Assembly: GCA_963701675.1 (NCBI GenBank)
Contig: OY969623.1
Coordinates: 3,534,001-3,598,000 of the forward strand
Direction: 5' to 3'
From: G963701675 sp963701675
GTDB taxonomy: Bacteria > Planctomycetota > Planctomycetia > Gemmatales > Gemmataceae
Length of the DNA: 64,000 bases
Every line of letters starts with the position of its first letter. Positions within the stretch are counted from its first letter, which is position 1. The translations under genes and the position numbers were made by a program. The notes below the pieces were generated by a model. The model was not told where the DNA came from and ran no database searches. It was given only the letters and a program-made list of their open reading frames with translations. This document shows positions 1 through 11,044 of this stretch, in pieces.

Positions 1-1337
1 CGGATTGCCGGGTGCTCGGGTGTGCCATCCCAGCTTATTCGATAGATTCGGCCGTGCTTACCGTCACCGTACAACTGGCCTGCGCCGCCGGAATTCGTCC
101 GCCAATCGACCACGTACATCGCTCCATCCGGTCCGAGGACCATTTGGCACGGCCGGAAGAGCGGATCGTCGCTCTTCATCAACTCGAACTCTTCAGTCAC
201 GTCAAACCCTGCGCCCTTCGGCTGCACGCGGTAAGCACGGATCAATCGACGAAAGACATCCGGGTAGTAGAGCAGGCCACGGTAATGCTCCGGGAAAAAG
301 GTGTCGTTATAGATTAACAATCCTGCCGGTGCGCCCCGGCCCGTTTTTAACAACGGCGGCAATGTGCCGGGTAGCTCACCGTAGACCGAACCGCGCGTAT
401 TGTCCGGTTCGCAGCACCGCGCCCCGACACGCAGCCGCCAGCCGTAGTCGCCAGCCTCTGCGACATGCATGAGCCGGCAACCGGTGAACTTGTTGCCGTC
501 TTCATTGTCGTTGTCGACGTGGAACATGTTGAAGCTGGTGTCGTATACGACATCTCGGTATGGATTGCGAAATCCTTCGGCGAATACCTCCATCTTCGAC
601 CCGTCAGGATTGCACCGAAACACCGCGCCGGTGCGCAGCACCGTCGCCCGGCTACCATCCGATCCTTCGACATAGTTGTCATCATCGCCGGACGTGATGT
701 ACAGTTTGCCGTCGTTCCCGAGGGTGAGACCGGAAACTTGATGGTGATGGAAGGCACAAAAACCACGGCCGATAATTTCCGGTGGACTTTCTATCTTTGA
801 TGCCGAGTCTTTGGGCAGCTTGTAACGTCGGACGGTTCCTCGTCCCGACAAGTAGAGCCAATCATCGTGGACCAGCACGCTCGAAGGCAGCTCGTCGCGG
901 AGAACAATCGTCGATTCATCGTATGTACCCTGTCCTTTGCTATCGCGCAATGTCTTCACGACATCGGCGACGGGTTTCTTCATTGTGACGAAATCCCGCT
1001 TGGTGCCGTTCTTGTACGTCACCGTTTCCGTAACTTCGTTCCAATGTCCGCCACCCGGCACCCACTCGAGCACGTAGGGCGTGCCGTCCTCGGCAAAGGT
1101 CATGCCGACGGGGTTAACGACGGTTGGATAGTCCGCGACGATTTCGACCTTAAGACCCAACGGCGTGAAGTAACCCTTGAGACGGGCATCATTGTCGCCC
1201 TGGTCGATCATCCGCACCCACTTCGGCGTAGGCTTTGCCGCGGACTGGGGAGCGTAGTAATCCGGCTTTTGGGCGTAGAGCAACGAACCAAGACAAACCA
1301 ACCCGAGGAAAACGACGAATAGGCGGGAATAGATCAA
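1..1337 (-). CDS. PVC-type membrane-bound dehydrogenase domain protein (3' end missing)
   Basis: My translation of the minus strand is open from a TTG start at 1337 to the window edge, about 445 residues, so the C-terminus lies outside. It begins with a hydrophobic signal peptide ending near LLYAQ. Recognisable stretches include GMTFAEDGTPYVLEW, HHHQVSGLTLGNDGKLYITS, GFRNPYRDVVYD and GDYGWR, the pattern of the sorbosone/glucose-dehydrogenase-like beta-propeller found in planctomycete and verrucomicrobial membrane-bound dehydrogenases; these families often add HEAT repeats and a cytochrome c domain downstream, which cannot be seen here. Expected to be exported. There is no ATG in a sensible place, so the TTG start is a judgement. 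Plus-strand open frames over this region are antisense shadows. Family assignment is fairly sure, substrate unknown. Confidence 0.8.
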   Translation of the reverse strand, partial: MIYSRLFVVFLGLVCLGSLLYAQKPDYYAPQSAAKPTPKWVRMIDQGDNDARLKGYFTPLGLKVEIVADYPTVVNPVGMTFAEDGTPYVLEWVPGGGHWNEVTETVTYKNGTKRDFVTMKKPVADVVKTLRDSKGQGTYDESTIVLRDELPSSVLVHDDWLYLSGRGTVRRYKLPKDSASKIESPPEIIGRGFCAFHHHQVSGLTLGNDGKLYITSGDDDNYVEGSDGSRATVLRTGAVFRCNPDGSKMEVFAEGFRNPYRDVVYDTSFNMFHVDNDNEDGNKFTGCRLMHVAEAGDYGWRLRVGARCCEPDNTRGSVYGELPGTLPPLLKTGRGAPAGLLIYNDTFFPEHYRGLLYYPDVFRRLIRAYRVQPKGAGFDVTEEFELMKSDDPLFRPCQMVLGPDGAMYVVDWRTNSGGAGQLYGDGKHGRIYRISWDGTPEHPAI

Positions 1338-1415
1338 TGTGGATTCTCCGGATGCGCAGCCTCTATGGAATCCTACGGACGAACGACGGAGAAGGCCCAA
1401 CTTACGCGGTCGGTC

Positions 1416-1443
1416 AAGCCCACGGATTGCCATTCGTGGGCTT
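1416..1443. repeat. Palindromic element, copy 1
   Basis: AAGCCCACGGATTGC is followed by CATTCGTGGGCTT, a near-perfect 13-base stem. Similar palindromes occur at 1656-1675 and 19673-19705. It lies just upstream of the leftward dehydrogenase gene and has no following T-run, so it looks more like a dispersed palindrome than a terminator. Confidence 0.65.
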
Positions 1444-1655
1444 AGGAAGGTGCTCGCCGCCCGACTTGATTTAGCCGGTGTGCAACACTAGAATTGCGCA
1501 AGGGCGATAGCAAACAGCGCTCTCGCGCCTCGCCGAATTCTTCCTGGTGACAACTCCATTGGCACACAAGACTTCGGGTCGCCCGCACGGAGGTTGCGTC
1601 GACTGACCTGGTCATCAGGGCGGTGTGGGCAGAGAATATCACAGCTTCGCGAAGA

Positions 1656-1675
1656 CCACGGATTGCAGTCCGTGG
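1656..1675. repeat. Palindromic element, copy 2
   Basis: CCACGGATTGCAGTCCGTGG forms a hairpin and is followed by GCTC, sharing the CCACGGATTGC...CCGTGGGCT core with the copies at 1416 and 19673. It lies between the two divergent genes at 1337 and 1889. The rest of the 1338-1888 gap shows a possible TTGACA at 1722-1727 but no convincing -10 partner. Confidence 0.55.
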
Positions 1676-1888
1676 GCTCGGCAGACGCTTAGGGAACCGA
1701 GGAGAACGGGCAGTTCGACCGTTGACAACCTAACCATGGCTCTCCTCTGTGATCGCCCGCGGTGCTTTGGACGCTGTTGGTGAATTCGGATTCTGAATCC
1801 AGCCGGATGAACCGGCAATCTGATTAGTCAGCGACCCCTCATTGCTCGTGCACCGCGGTGCAGCAAAGGTTAGTCGGAGACGGCACGA

Positions 1889-4414
<2,526 letters not shown>

Positions 4415-4440
4415 CGTCTTGTAGAATCTGGTAGAACCAT

Positions 4441-4471
4441 GGGCCGACCCGAACGGGTCGGCCCTTTTTTT
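4441..4471 (+). terminator. Rho-independent terminator of clpC
   Basis: GGGCCGACCC, a GAAC loop and GGGTCGGCCC form a perfect 10 bp GC-rich stem followed by seven T. It starts 27 bases after the clpC stop codon. Confidence 0.93.
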
Positions 4472-4535
4472 GTTGAGGTCAGTTTCATCTACCCATATAC
4501 TTTCATGCGCCCGAACTCCCTACTAGGAAAATCAA

Positions 4536-5396
4536 ATGCAAGTATCTTCGACACGTGGCGCCGGCTTTCGATACGCACCCGAGTTGCTGTCACTTGAGCC
4601 GAGAGTCCTTCTGTCGGGAAACGCCATCCGAAACGGCGATTTTGAACTGCGAAATGTGGGGTTCCTAAGTGACTACGTGTACGAACACCACGACCTAATT
4701 TCGGAAGGCTCGTACGACATCGTCACCGATCCGAAATTCTCCAACATCTATGCCACATCCTAGGGAGACCATACAAGCGGGTCTGGCCTTATGATGGTAG
4801 TCAATGGTGCCCCATTGCCCGAAAAAATCGTGTGGTCCCAAACTGTCAAGGTAACCCCGAATACGCCGTATCGATTTTCCACTTGGGTGTCTAGTTGGTA
4901 TCCGGCATCACCCGCAAACCTCGAGTTTCTCTTTGATGGCGCGTCGCTTGGGTTGTACTCGGCTCCCGCGACATCAGGCATCTGGGAAAGCTTCGGTATA
5001 CAGTGGCAATCAGGTAACGATCAATTGGTCACAATTAGTATCATCGACCGAAATACGCAGCTTTCGGGAAATGACTTCGCTCTGGATGATCTTAGTTTGA
5101 CGGCAATGACACAGCCGCTCGACGTCCCACGTTTTAGTCCTCTCCGACCGAGCGTGTCCCAAGGACCATGCTCGAACTCAGTCACTGGCAGTTTGGAGGC
5201 GATGTTTGCCGAAATTCAGCGAGAAGTGCGTTCGGTCCCGGACACGGATGGGGCGTTGTCACGTATCGCCGATCAGTCGGCAGTGTACGTCGTACCCCAA
5301 CCAGAGATCGATCTACACTACACAGGACGTCGTTTGGGAACCGAGATTTTATCGAGTCTCGCATCGTTTAATTTGGACACTGAAATTAACCTGTGA
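4536..5396 (+). pseudogene. LEPR-motif surface protein interrupted by an in-frame TAG
   Basis: The first segment (4536-4763, 75 residues) starts after AGGAAAA at 4524 and carries the N-terminal LSLEPRVLLSG motif, then NGDFE typical of carbohydrate-binding-like modules. It stops at TAG (4761-4763). The same frame stays open to 5396, reading GDHTSGSGLMMVVNG, which continues the family motif directly; the later part (TPYRFSTWVSSWYPASPANL, FALDDLSL) is a jelly-roll-like module. No base is gained or lost, so this is one nonsense change, likely from TGG or TAT/TAC. Unbroken it would be about 286 residues. It could be a true pseudogene, a read-through gene or a base-call error. Product would be exported; function unknown. 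Confidence 0.8.
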
Positions 5397-5554
5397 CAGC
5401 TAGAGTCATTTCCGATCCGCCGCCGGCGATCGGCAACGTCGGAACAGTATGGCTTTGAGTCGGCCAGCTGGGATGGAACCGGCATCGATTACGATTTCGA
5501 AGAAGGGGATTCACATCGCCTCCACATCCGGCCACCTCAAACGAGGACAAGCTA

Positions 5555-6946
5555 GTGAACAAGCACGGGTATAGACTCCGAATCGATGCCCTTGAAGATC
5601 GGATTCTGTTAAAGTCGCCGTCGGCCGCACCACCTCTACCGCCGCCACCGGTGGATGCCGTGTGGGTCGACACCCTGTCCGAACTATACAACGCCGTTGA
5701 TAACTTGCAATCCGGTCAGACCGTCGTCATTCAACCCGGAACGTACAACCTCACGCGGCACTTGGGCATCGGCCAGTTCGGTCAGGTGAGCAATGTCACC
5801 ATCCGTGGCGAGACATCCAATTTCTACGACGTCGTCATCCGCGGAGCCGGTGGCTGGGAGGACCCGGACGTTGGTTACGGCTTCTACATCGCGAACGCAC
5901 AGGACGTGACCATTGCCGACCTGTCGGTCGGCGAAGTGTACTATCACGCTATTTCACTCGAAGGATGGGCCGGGGCCGACCGCGTGCGCTTGTATCACAC
6001 GCGCATCTACGACACAGGCGAACAGCACATCAAAGGAAATCCGGGCGGAAGTAACGGCGGCACGGAAGATGTGACGGTGGAATACTGCCTCATTGAATAC
6101 ACCAACGGAACGCCTCCCTCCGACCACGGCGGTGGCACCGGATATGTCGGCGCCGCGCATGTGCACAATGGAATTCGCTGGACCTTTCGCGATAACCTCA
6201 TCCGGGATTTTCACACGCCGGACAGTAGTTTCCATTGGTTTGCACCCACGCTGCTATTCTGGAATTACTCGCGCGACACCGTCGTCGAACGAAACACCTT
6301 GATCAATACCGACCGAGCCATCGCCTACGGATTGATCGACAAGGTGACCGGCCACGATCACGAAGGCGGCGTCATCCGGGATAACTTCGTGGTCACGGAC
6401 TCCGGGCTTTTCAGCCCCGCGCGACGGGCAGCGTCCGACGGGCAAATCATTGTGTGGGACTCACCGGGAACATTTGTCGCGCACAACACAATGCTGTCCA
6501 ACCTGAACCAGGTTTATGCCATTGAGCTCCGCTGGACGACGGACGGTATCGAAGTGCATAACAACCTCACCGATGCGCCGATTCGTTCGCGGGAAGGCTT
6601 CCCGTTCACGCAGAGCGGCAACTACACTTCCGCTGTATGGCGGATGTTTGTCGATCCCGCCAATGCCGATCTGCATCTCGCAGCAACCGATGCGACCCGC
6701 ATTTTCGTGATCAACAAGGCAAGCCCGCAGAGTGCATACGACTGGGACCGACAGCGGCGCACGGGGCTGGCCGACATCGGTGCCGACGAATTCTCCGTCG
6801 GCGGTCGAAGCGAAGATCCAAACGGTTGTTCGTTGGCGATGCTAGTTACCGCGCTTGATTGCCTGAATTCGGACATCGATCAAGCGGTCGCCGACGACAC
6901 GATCTTACCTCCGAATGCTCACACATTTTTGGCGCGCACTTGTTAA
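5555..6946 (+). CDS. Right-handed parallel beta-helix surface protein
   Basis: A 463-residue protein with a GTG start at 5555; the N-terminal DALEDRILLKS motif lies within the first 30 residues, followed by a proline-rich linker. From about residue 45 the chain shows the repeating V-x-V-x-x-x pattern of pectate-lyase-like helices, for example QTVVIQPGTYNLTRH, NVTIRGE, DVTIADLSVGEVYYHAISLE and VVERNTLINTDRAIAYG. This fold is usual for polysaccharide lyases and for adhesins. No catalytic set could be assigned. It follows the broken gene at 4536 in the same direction. The C-terminal 40 residues lose the repeat. Function beyond surface binding or glycan processing is not supported. Confidence 0.8.
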   Translation: MNKHGYRLRIDALEDRILLKSPSAAPPLPPPPVDAVWVDTLSELYNAVDNLQSGQTVVIQPGTYNLTRHLGIGQFGQVSNVTIRGETSNFYDVVIRGAGGWEDPDVGYGFYIANAQDVTIADLSVGEVYYHAISLEGWAGADRVRLYHTRIYDTGEQHIKGNPGGSNGGTEDVTVEYCLIEYTNGTPPSDHGGGTGYVGAAHVHNGIRWTFRDNLIRDFHTPDSSFHWFAPTLLFWNYSRDTVVERNTLINTDRAIAYGLIDKVTGHDHEGGVIRDNFVVTDSGLFSPARRAASDGQIIVWDSPGTFVAHNTMLSNLNQVYAIELRWTTDGIEVHNNLTDAPIRSREGFPFTQSGNYTSAVWRMFVDPANADLHLAATDATRIFVINKASPQSAYDWDRQRRTGLADIGADEFSVGGRSEDPNGCSLAMLVTALDCLNSDIDQAVADDTILPPNAHTFLARTC

Positions 6947-7040
6947 TCGCGCTTGCATTCCACCGTGCGCGGGCGGATACTAACCGGCATCGGCCGCGGA
7001 ACGATTTCCTTCCCTTTCCCATCTCAAAGGAGGTCTTGTC

Positions 7041-8390
7041 ATGATTCGCACGCGATCCGCTGGAACGATGTTTCTATTGCGATTGGAGGCGCTGGAAGCC
7101 CGCGATGTGCCGAGCTTCCTGCCGCCGGTGGCTTACTACGTTGGGAAGCCCGCCGGCGTCGCCATCGTCGACCTCAATGCCGACGGGCGCCGCGACGTTG
7201 CCGTGGTGATGCATACAGACCTGGGCATCCTCCTCGGTGACGGTACCGGTGCTCTTGGGCCTGTGACAACTTATCCGATTGACAACGAAGGCGTCGGCAT
7301 CCGAGCGGCCGACTTGAACCTGGACGGCCGGCCCGACCTTGTCGTTGGATTCAACAAGAATGTAACCGTGAGCGTCTTATTGAATAACGGCAACGGCACG
7401 TTTCAGCCCGCGATCAATGCGCATGCCGGATTCCATCCGCGCCATCTAGCCGTCGGAGATTTTGACAAGGATGGAATGCCCGATCTGGCGGTCACGAGCA
7501 CGACCGAGAGCACAGAAGGCTGGGCGAGTATCCTTCGCGGGAACGGTGACGGGACATTCCAAGCCCCCATGGCGTACCCAACTGGGGCCACTCCAAATGA
7601 AGTCGAGGTCGGCGATTTGAATGGCGATGGTTGGACGGACGTCACGGTCGCCAATGGCTTCAGCAAGTCGGTGAGTGTATTGCTGAACACCGGCGACGGC
7701 TCGTTCTTGCCCCACGTCGAGCACGGGATCCCCGAGCAGCCTTGGGGGCATGAGCTTGGCGACTTCAATAAAGACCATCGACTTGACATGGTCGTCGCCA
7801 ACGGCAGTAGCAATGTCAGCGTGCTTTTGGGAAATGGCGACGGCACTTTCAATCCTGCGGTCAACTATTCATCCGGTGGGGTAATTGCGATCTTCCCGGC
7901 GGTCGCCGATTTCAACAAAGACCGGAAATCCGACATCGCCGTGACGCACTACTACACGGACGGATCACAGACTCAGCCCGTCAGCGTGCTACTTGGAAAC
8001 GGCACTGGCACGTTCCAGCCCGCACAGAATCACCCATTCGGTATCGGCTCGTATGGCATGGCCGCGGGCGACCTGAATAACGATCGTTTCCCCGATATTG
8101 TCGTTGGCGATACGGCCAATAATGACGTGCGCGTGTTGCTCAACGACGGCAACTGGCCGGCGCCCATCGTGCCGCCGCAGGGACCGGAGCAGGACGGCGT
8201 TGAGGTGCAATCGGCGTCACGCACTCCCGTGCTACTGCCAGCGCGGGCTCAGGCGGTTGTTCTGCCAATTGACAAAACGAGCGCCAGATCGATGGAGACC
8301 CTTACTTCCATCCTACCCGTGCGCCGAACGCCGTTCGTGGACGTACTGAACGCCATACCATCACTCGAAATATTCGATGACCTGCTGTAA
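7041..8390 (+). CDS. FG-GAP/VCBS repeat surface protein
   Basis: A 449-residue exported protein with an excellent ribosome binding site (AAAGGAGGT, 7025-7033). The N-terminal EALEARDVPSF is a variant of the planctomycete LE-x-R motif. From residue 30 to about 375 there are seven or so integrin-alpha-like repeats, each with a Ca-binding loop such as DLNADGRRD, DFDKDGMPD, DLNGDGWTD or DLNNDRFPD and an LLGNGDGTF-type strand, giving a beta-propeller. The C-terminal 75 residues are Pro/Ala-rich and unstructured-looking. The partial gene at 62004-64000 has the same architecture. Likely an adhesin or scaffold; ligand unknown. Confidence 0.87.
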   Translation: MIRTRSAGTMFLLRLEALEARDVPSFLPPVAYYVGKPAGVAIVDLNADGRRDVAVVMHTDLGILLGDGTGALGPVTTYPIDNEGVGIRAADLNLDGRPDLVVGFNKNVTVSVLLNNGNGTFQPAINAHAGFHPRHLAVGDFDKDGMPDLAVTSTTESTEGWASILRGNGDGTFQAPMAYPTGATPNEVEVGDLNGDGWTDVTVANGFSKSVSVLLNTGDGSFLPHVEHGIPEQPWGHELGDFNKDHRLDMVVANGSSNVSVLLGNGDGTFNPAVNYSSGGVIAIFPAVADFNKDRKSDIAVTHYYTDGSQTQPVSVLLGNGTGTFQPAQNHPFGIGSYGMAAGDLNNDRFPDIVVGDTANNDVRVLLNDGNWPAPIVPPQGPEQDGVEVQSASRTPVLLPARAQAVVLPIDKTSARSMETLTSILPVRRTPFVDVLNAIPSLEIFDDLL

Positions 8391-8466
8391 CGTGGAGCTT
8401 TGGCGAGCCGGGGTTACCGATTGTGAAACACGATCCAGGAGTTGAACTTGCGCTGTCAATTTACCC

Positions 8467-8619
8467 GCAAAGCATTCTCTTTCAAGGACATGCGTTGCTG
8501 CATTACATGGGGTTTCATCGAAAGCGACGCTAAACCAATACTCCTACCGACGGCCTGAACTGAGCATAATCAGGAACCCTGGTGGTCACAGCGAAGCGAA
8601 AAAATGACGTTTTGATACC
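8467..8619 (+). repeat. Diverged copy A of a local repeat
   Basis: Starts GCAAAGCATTCTCTTTCAAG and matches copy B (9027-9281) at both ends, but lacks about 85 bases of its centre and has scattered substitutions. Both copies end in the shared AAAAAATGACGTTTTGATACC. No protein product is evident. Confidence 0.8.
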
Positions 8620-8798
8620 ACTGTGGGACATCCTAGAAAATGCGGGCCGCCGTGCTTCGGCGTTAGGTACGCCGTTGGGTTGCTTCAGTCGCTACGCTAG
8701 CGCCCGACGGTTTAACCGCCCTCGACGGTTTACCTTCGTGAATAGCTCTGCGCACGGAGAAGTTTGGTGTGTTCGGCCAAGGGAACGCTCCGCCGTTA

Positions 8799-9035
8799 TT
8801 ACGAGATGGCTGTGCGTTTGAAGTCATCGGGCCGACCAGCGTCCCGACAGGCCTGGACAATATCGCGAATGGCCAAAGGAAAGACGTCTCGGTTATTTTC
8901 GTCCAAGAGGTTCTTCACAATGAAACTCGGCGGGTTCTCTTTCATCTGCTCGTTCCAGTACTTCGGCCAATCGAACCGCGGGGCTGGCTTGGGCGGATCG
9001 GGAGCCGGGACCAAGGCCGGCAAGGGGCAAAGCAT
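8799..9035 (-). CDS. Hypothetical protein, probably a gene fragment
   Basis: A 78-residue frame with protein-like composition from residue 20 on: FDWPKYWNEQMKENPPSFIV and FPLAIRDIVQACRDAGRPDD. I do not recognise the family. Its 5' end runs into repeat copy B at 9027, so the natural N-terminus may have been replaced; the first 18 residues are proline-rich and unconvincing. It sits in a zone of gene decay between repeat copies A and B. Treat as a remnant or small hypothetical gene. Confidence 0.35.
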   Translation of the reverse strand: MLCPLPALVPAPDPPKPAPRFDWPKYWNEQMKENPPSFIVKNLLDENNRDVFPLAIRDIVQACRDAGRPDDFKRTAIS

Positions 9036-9281
9036 TCTCTTTCAAGGAGATGCGTTGCTGCATTACATGGTGTTTCATCGAAAGCGAGGCTAAGCAATAC
9101 TCCTACCGACGGCCTGGCACGGAACTACCCGAACTGGCCCCGCCCCGGCCATTTTCCCGAGAACCATCGCCTTTACCAGCGAGCAAGTGTATTGCCTCGT
9201 GGAACGGGGCCTTTATCAGAAACACTGGCGGTCACACCGAAGCGAAAAAATGACGTTTTGATACCCACCAAGTTTCTTTGG
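9027..9281 (+). repeat. Copy B of the local repeat
   Basis: 255 bases beginning GCAAAGCATTCTCTTTCAAG. Bases 9079-9281 (203 bases) recur at 9354-9556; both copies give the same peptide in one frame (SEAKQYSYRRPGTELPELAP onward). It ends in CACCAAGTTTCTTTGGTG, itself a short palindrome. Confidence 0.9.
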
Positions 9282-9353
9282 TGCATGACCCTTCGAGAAA
9301 ACAGACACTCCTGCCCAGTTGACAACCGTGTGTCGTCCGAGGTTAAGGATCAA

Positions 9354-9556
9354 CGAAAGCGAGGCTAAGCAATACTCCTACCGACGGCCTGGCACGGAAC
9401 TACCCGAACTGGCCCCGCCCCGGCCATTTTCCCGAGAACCATCGCCTTTACCAGCGAGCAAGTGTATTGCCTCGTGGAACGGGGCCTTTATCAGAAACAC
9501 TGGCGGTCACACCGAAGCGAAAAAATGACGTTTTGATACCCACCAAGTTTCTTTGG
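9354..9556 (+). repeat. Copy C, exact direct repeat of 9079-9281
   Basis: Aligned base by base at a fixed offset of 275 from copy B, with no difference found. Sequence identity ends at CTTTGG on the right and at CGAAAGC on the left, consistent with a recent tandem-type duplication. Confidence 0.9.
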
Positions 9557-9975
9557 CGCGGGTCGTCGATCTGCTCAGTATTTTTCTCTCACTTGCTTGC
9601 ATTCGATTGCGGGCGCGATATAAGAGCGGAATTAAGGGCGTGACGAGCGACGCACACCCCAATCTGGAAGAACTTGTAGACAAGATGCTCAAGAGCACGG
9701 CCTGGGTGCAGCTCATCGGAATTCCCCAACTTTTATGAGACTAAGGAACAGAAGGACAAGCAAAAAGAATCGATTCAAGCGTCGGCAGAGAAGAGCTTCG
9801 GAGAGGACGTCCGGAAAATCGTAATCACCACGAAATCTGGCAAACGAATTGAATACGGGCGCTTTTCCGAAGCGTTCACGGATTCTAACTTGAAAGGCGA
9901 ATACCCGACAAGTTTTGAACTCACCTTCAATTGCGCGGGTGTGCGCTCAAGATGTCGAAAACCGCCTTCAATTGC
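9553..9975 (+). pseudogene. Frameshifted hypothetical gene remnant
   Basis: One frame (9553-9738) reads HPNLEELVDKMLKSTAWVQL and stops at 9736-9738. Directly behind it another frame reads FYETKEQKDKQKESIQASAE, then EDVRKIVITTKSGKRIEYGR, with the composition of a real soluble protein, fading near 9950. The two pieces appear to be one gene broken by a frameshift near 9730. I do not recognise the family. It begins at the right edge of repeat copy C, so its 5' end may also be lost. Confidence 0.4.
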
Positions 9976-10014
9976 TGGGAGGAGTTGTTCCCATTGGCAA
10001 GACTTTCTTGCCAA

Positions 10015-10290
10015 TTACCGAATCTCGTGTTCCAGTTGATCGGCGCACGTGGCCAAGCGAACGCGTTGGTTGCAGCTATTGATGGCCCAACTTCGGGTAG
10101 TCACGAGGGCGAAATGTGCCAACGACATAACTTGGAGCATTGCTGCCTGAACCGAACGCGGCCAATGTTTGGGAAGCGGCGCCCGAGAACCGCCTGAGGG
10201 CTTGGGCATAACGACTCTCGTGTAAGATTGGCTTGCTGGCCGAGGTATCTTATCGGAGTTGATAATCGCGGGAAGCGACTCCGCCTTCAC
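10015..10290 (-). mobile_element. Transposase (integrase-type) N-terminal fragment
   Basis: The 91-residue frame contains PLPKHWPRSVQAAMLQVMSL, AHFALVTTRSWAIN and RVRLATCADQLEHEIR, which I recognise as the N-terminal segment of a DDE integrase-type transposase common in planctomycetes, where a helix-turn-helix and the catalytic core normally follow. Here it stops directly after the predicted helix, at 10015, and the roughly 300-residue catalytic part is absent. No terminal inverted repeats or target duplication were seen. The first 35 residues overlap the tail of the TPR frame at 10250 and are probably not part of the element. A dead insertion sequence remnant. Confidence 0.6.
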
Positions 10291-11044
10291 CCATTTTCCA
10301 TTCGGCTGGATTCAATCGAGGGAGCGTCGAAGTTTCAGCGCTCGACCTCCTAACTGAACGAATGTGCGTACAAAGATCGGTTGACCACTTCACCCTGCAA
10401 TGGATCGTACGGAGCTCACAGCCGGTTGCGATGTTCTCGAACCGCAGTGGTCTCGAACGTTCTAGAGTTCTACTGGTGGGTGCGGGTGAGAATGCCGCGG
10501 GCCGACGTAACATTTCTTCCGCTTCTTTGCGGAAGAGGCGTAGCTCTTCGTCCTCTTCTTTGGAGATGCTGGCCGCGCGACTACTATCGTCCGGTTTCGA
10601 CAAACCGGCCGCACGGCTGTCGTGCCAAGTTTTGGCCCGCTCGAAACAATCCAATGCTCGGTCCCGGGCGCCCAATTGGTGATGGCACATCGCCAAGAAA
10701 TACAGGTCGCGTGCATCGGCTTGTCCGGCACCGTTGGCCAGGCTACGTTCCAATGCTGCAACGGCGTCGTGATAGCGGCCGGCCCGGTAATAGGCGACGC
10801 CTAACGTGTTGTGGTAGTCCCACTCGCCGTCCCAAAGGGCGACCGCGCGCTCTGCAAGCGCAACGGCTTCCTGCTTGTCGCGAAAGGCTTCGGGCGCCGT
10901 GGCGTATATCCAGGCCAGGGCGTTGCAAAGCACGGCCTTTGTGCTGGGCTTCGCGGCTTCCGCCCGTTTCATCGCCTCGCGCAAATCTGCGATGGCTTCC
11001 GCGTAGCGCCCTTCCTCTTCATGGAATTGCGCCGAGCTCGCCAT
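10250..11044 (-). CDS. TPR segment, detached C-terminus of the kinase gene
   Basis: A 264-residue frame whose first 180 residues are tetratricopeptide repeats (EEEGRYAEAIADLREAMKRA, NTLGVAYYRAGRYHDAVAAL, LYFLAMCHHQLGARDRALDC). It overlaps the end of the kinase frame by 76 bases in another frame, and the last 23 residues of the kinase frame (RARRNSMKRKG...) are simply the out-of-frame reading of this TPR. Planctomycete kinases of this class commonly carry WD40 and TPR repeats in one chain, so this is most likely the continuation of the kinase gene after a one-base frameshift near 11045-11065. The final 80 residues have lost the repeat and may not be native. Confidence 0.7.
   Translation of the reverse strand: MASSAQFHEEEGRYAEAIADLREAMKRAEAAKPSTKAVLCNALAWIYATAPEAFRDKQEAVALAERAVALWDGEWDYHNTLGVAYYRAGRYHDAVAALERSLANGAGQADARDLYFLAMCHHQLGARDRALDCFERAKTWHDSRAAGLSKPDDSSRAASISKEEDEELRLFRKEAEEMLRRPAAFSPAPTSRTLERSRPLRFENIATGCELRTIHCRVKWSTDLCTHIRSVRRSSAETSTLPRLNPAEWKMGEGGVASRDYQLR

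Noticed and set aside
1338..1888. CIRCE or CtsR operator upstream of clpC
   Set aside because: No TTAGCACTC-type inverted repeat or heptad repeat was found.
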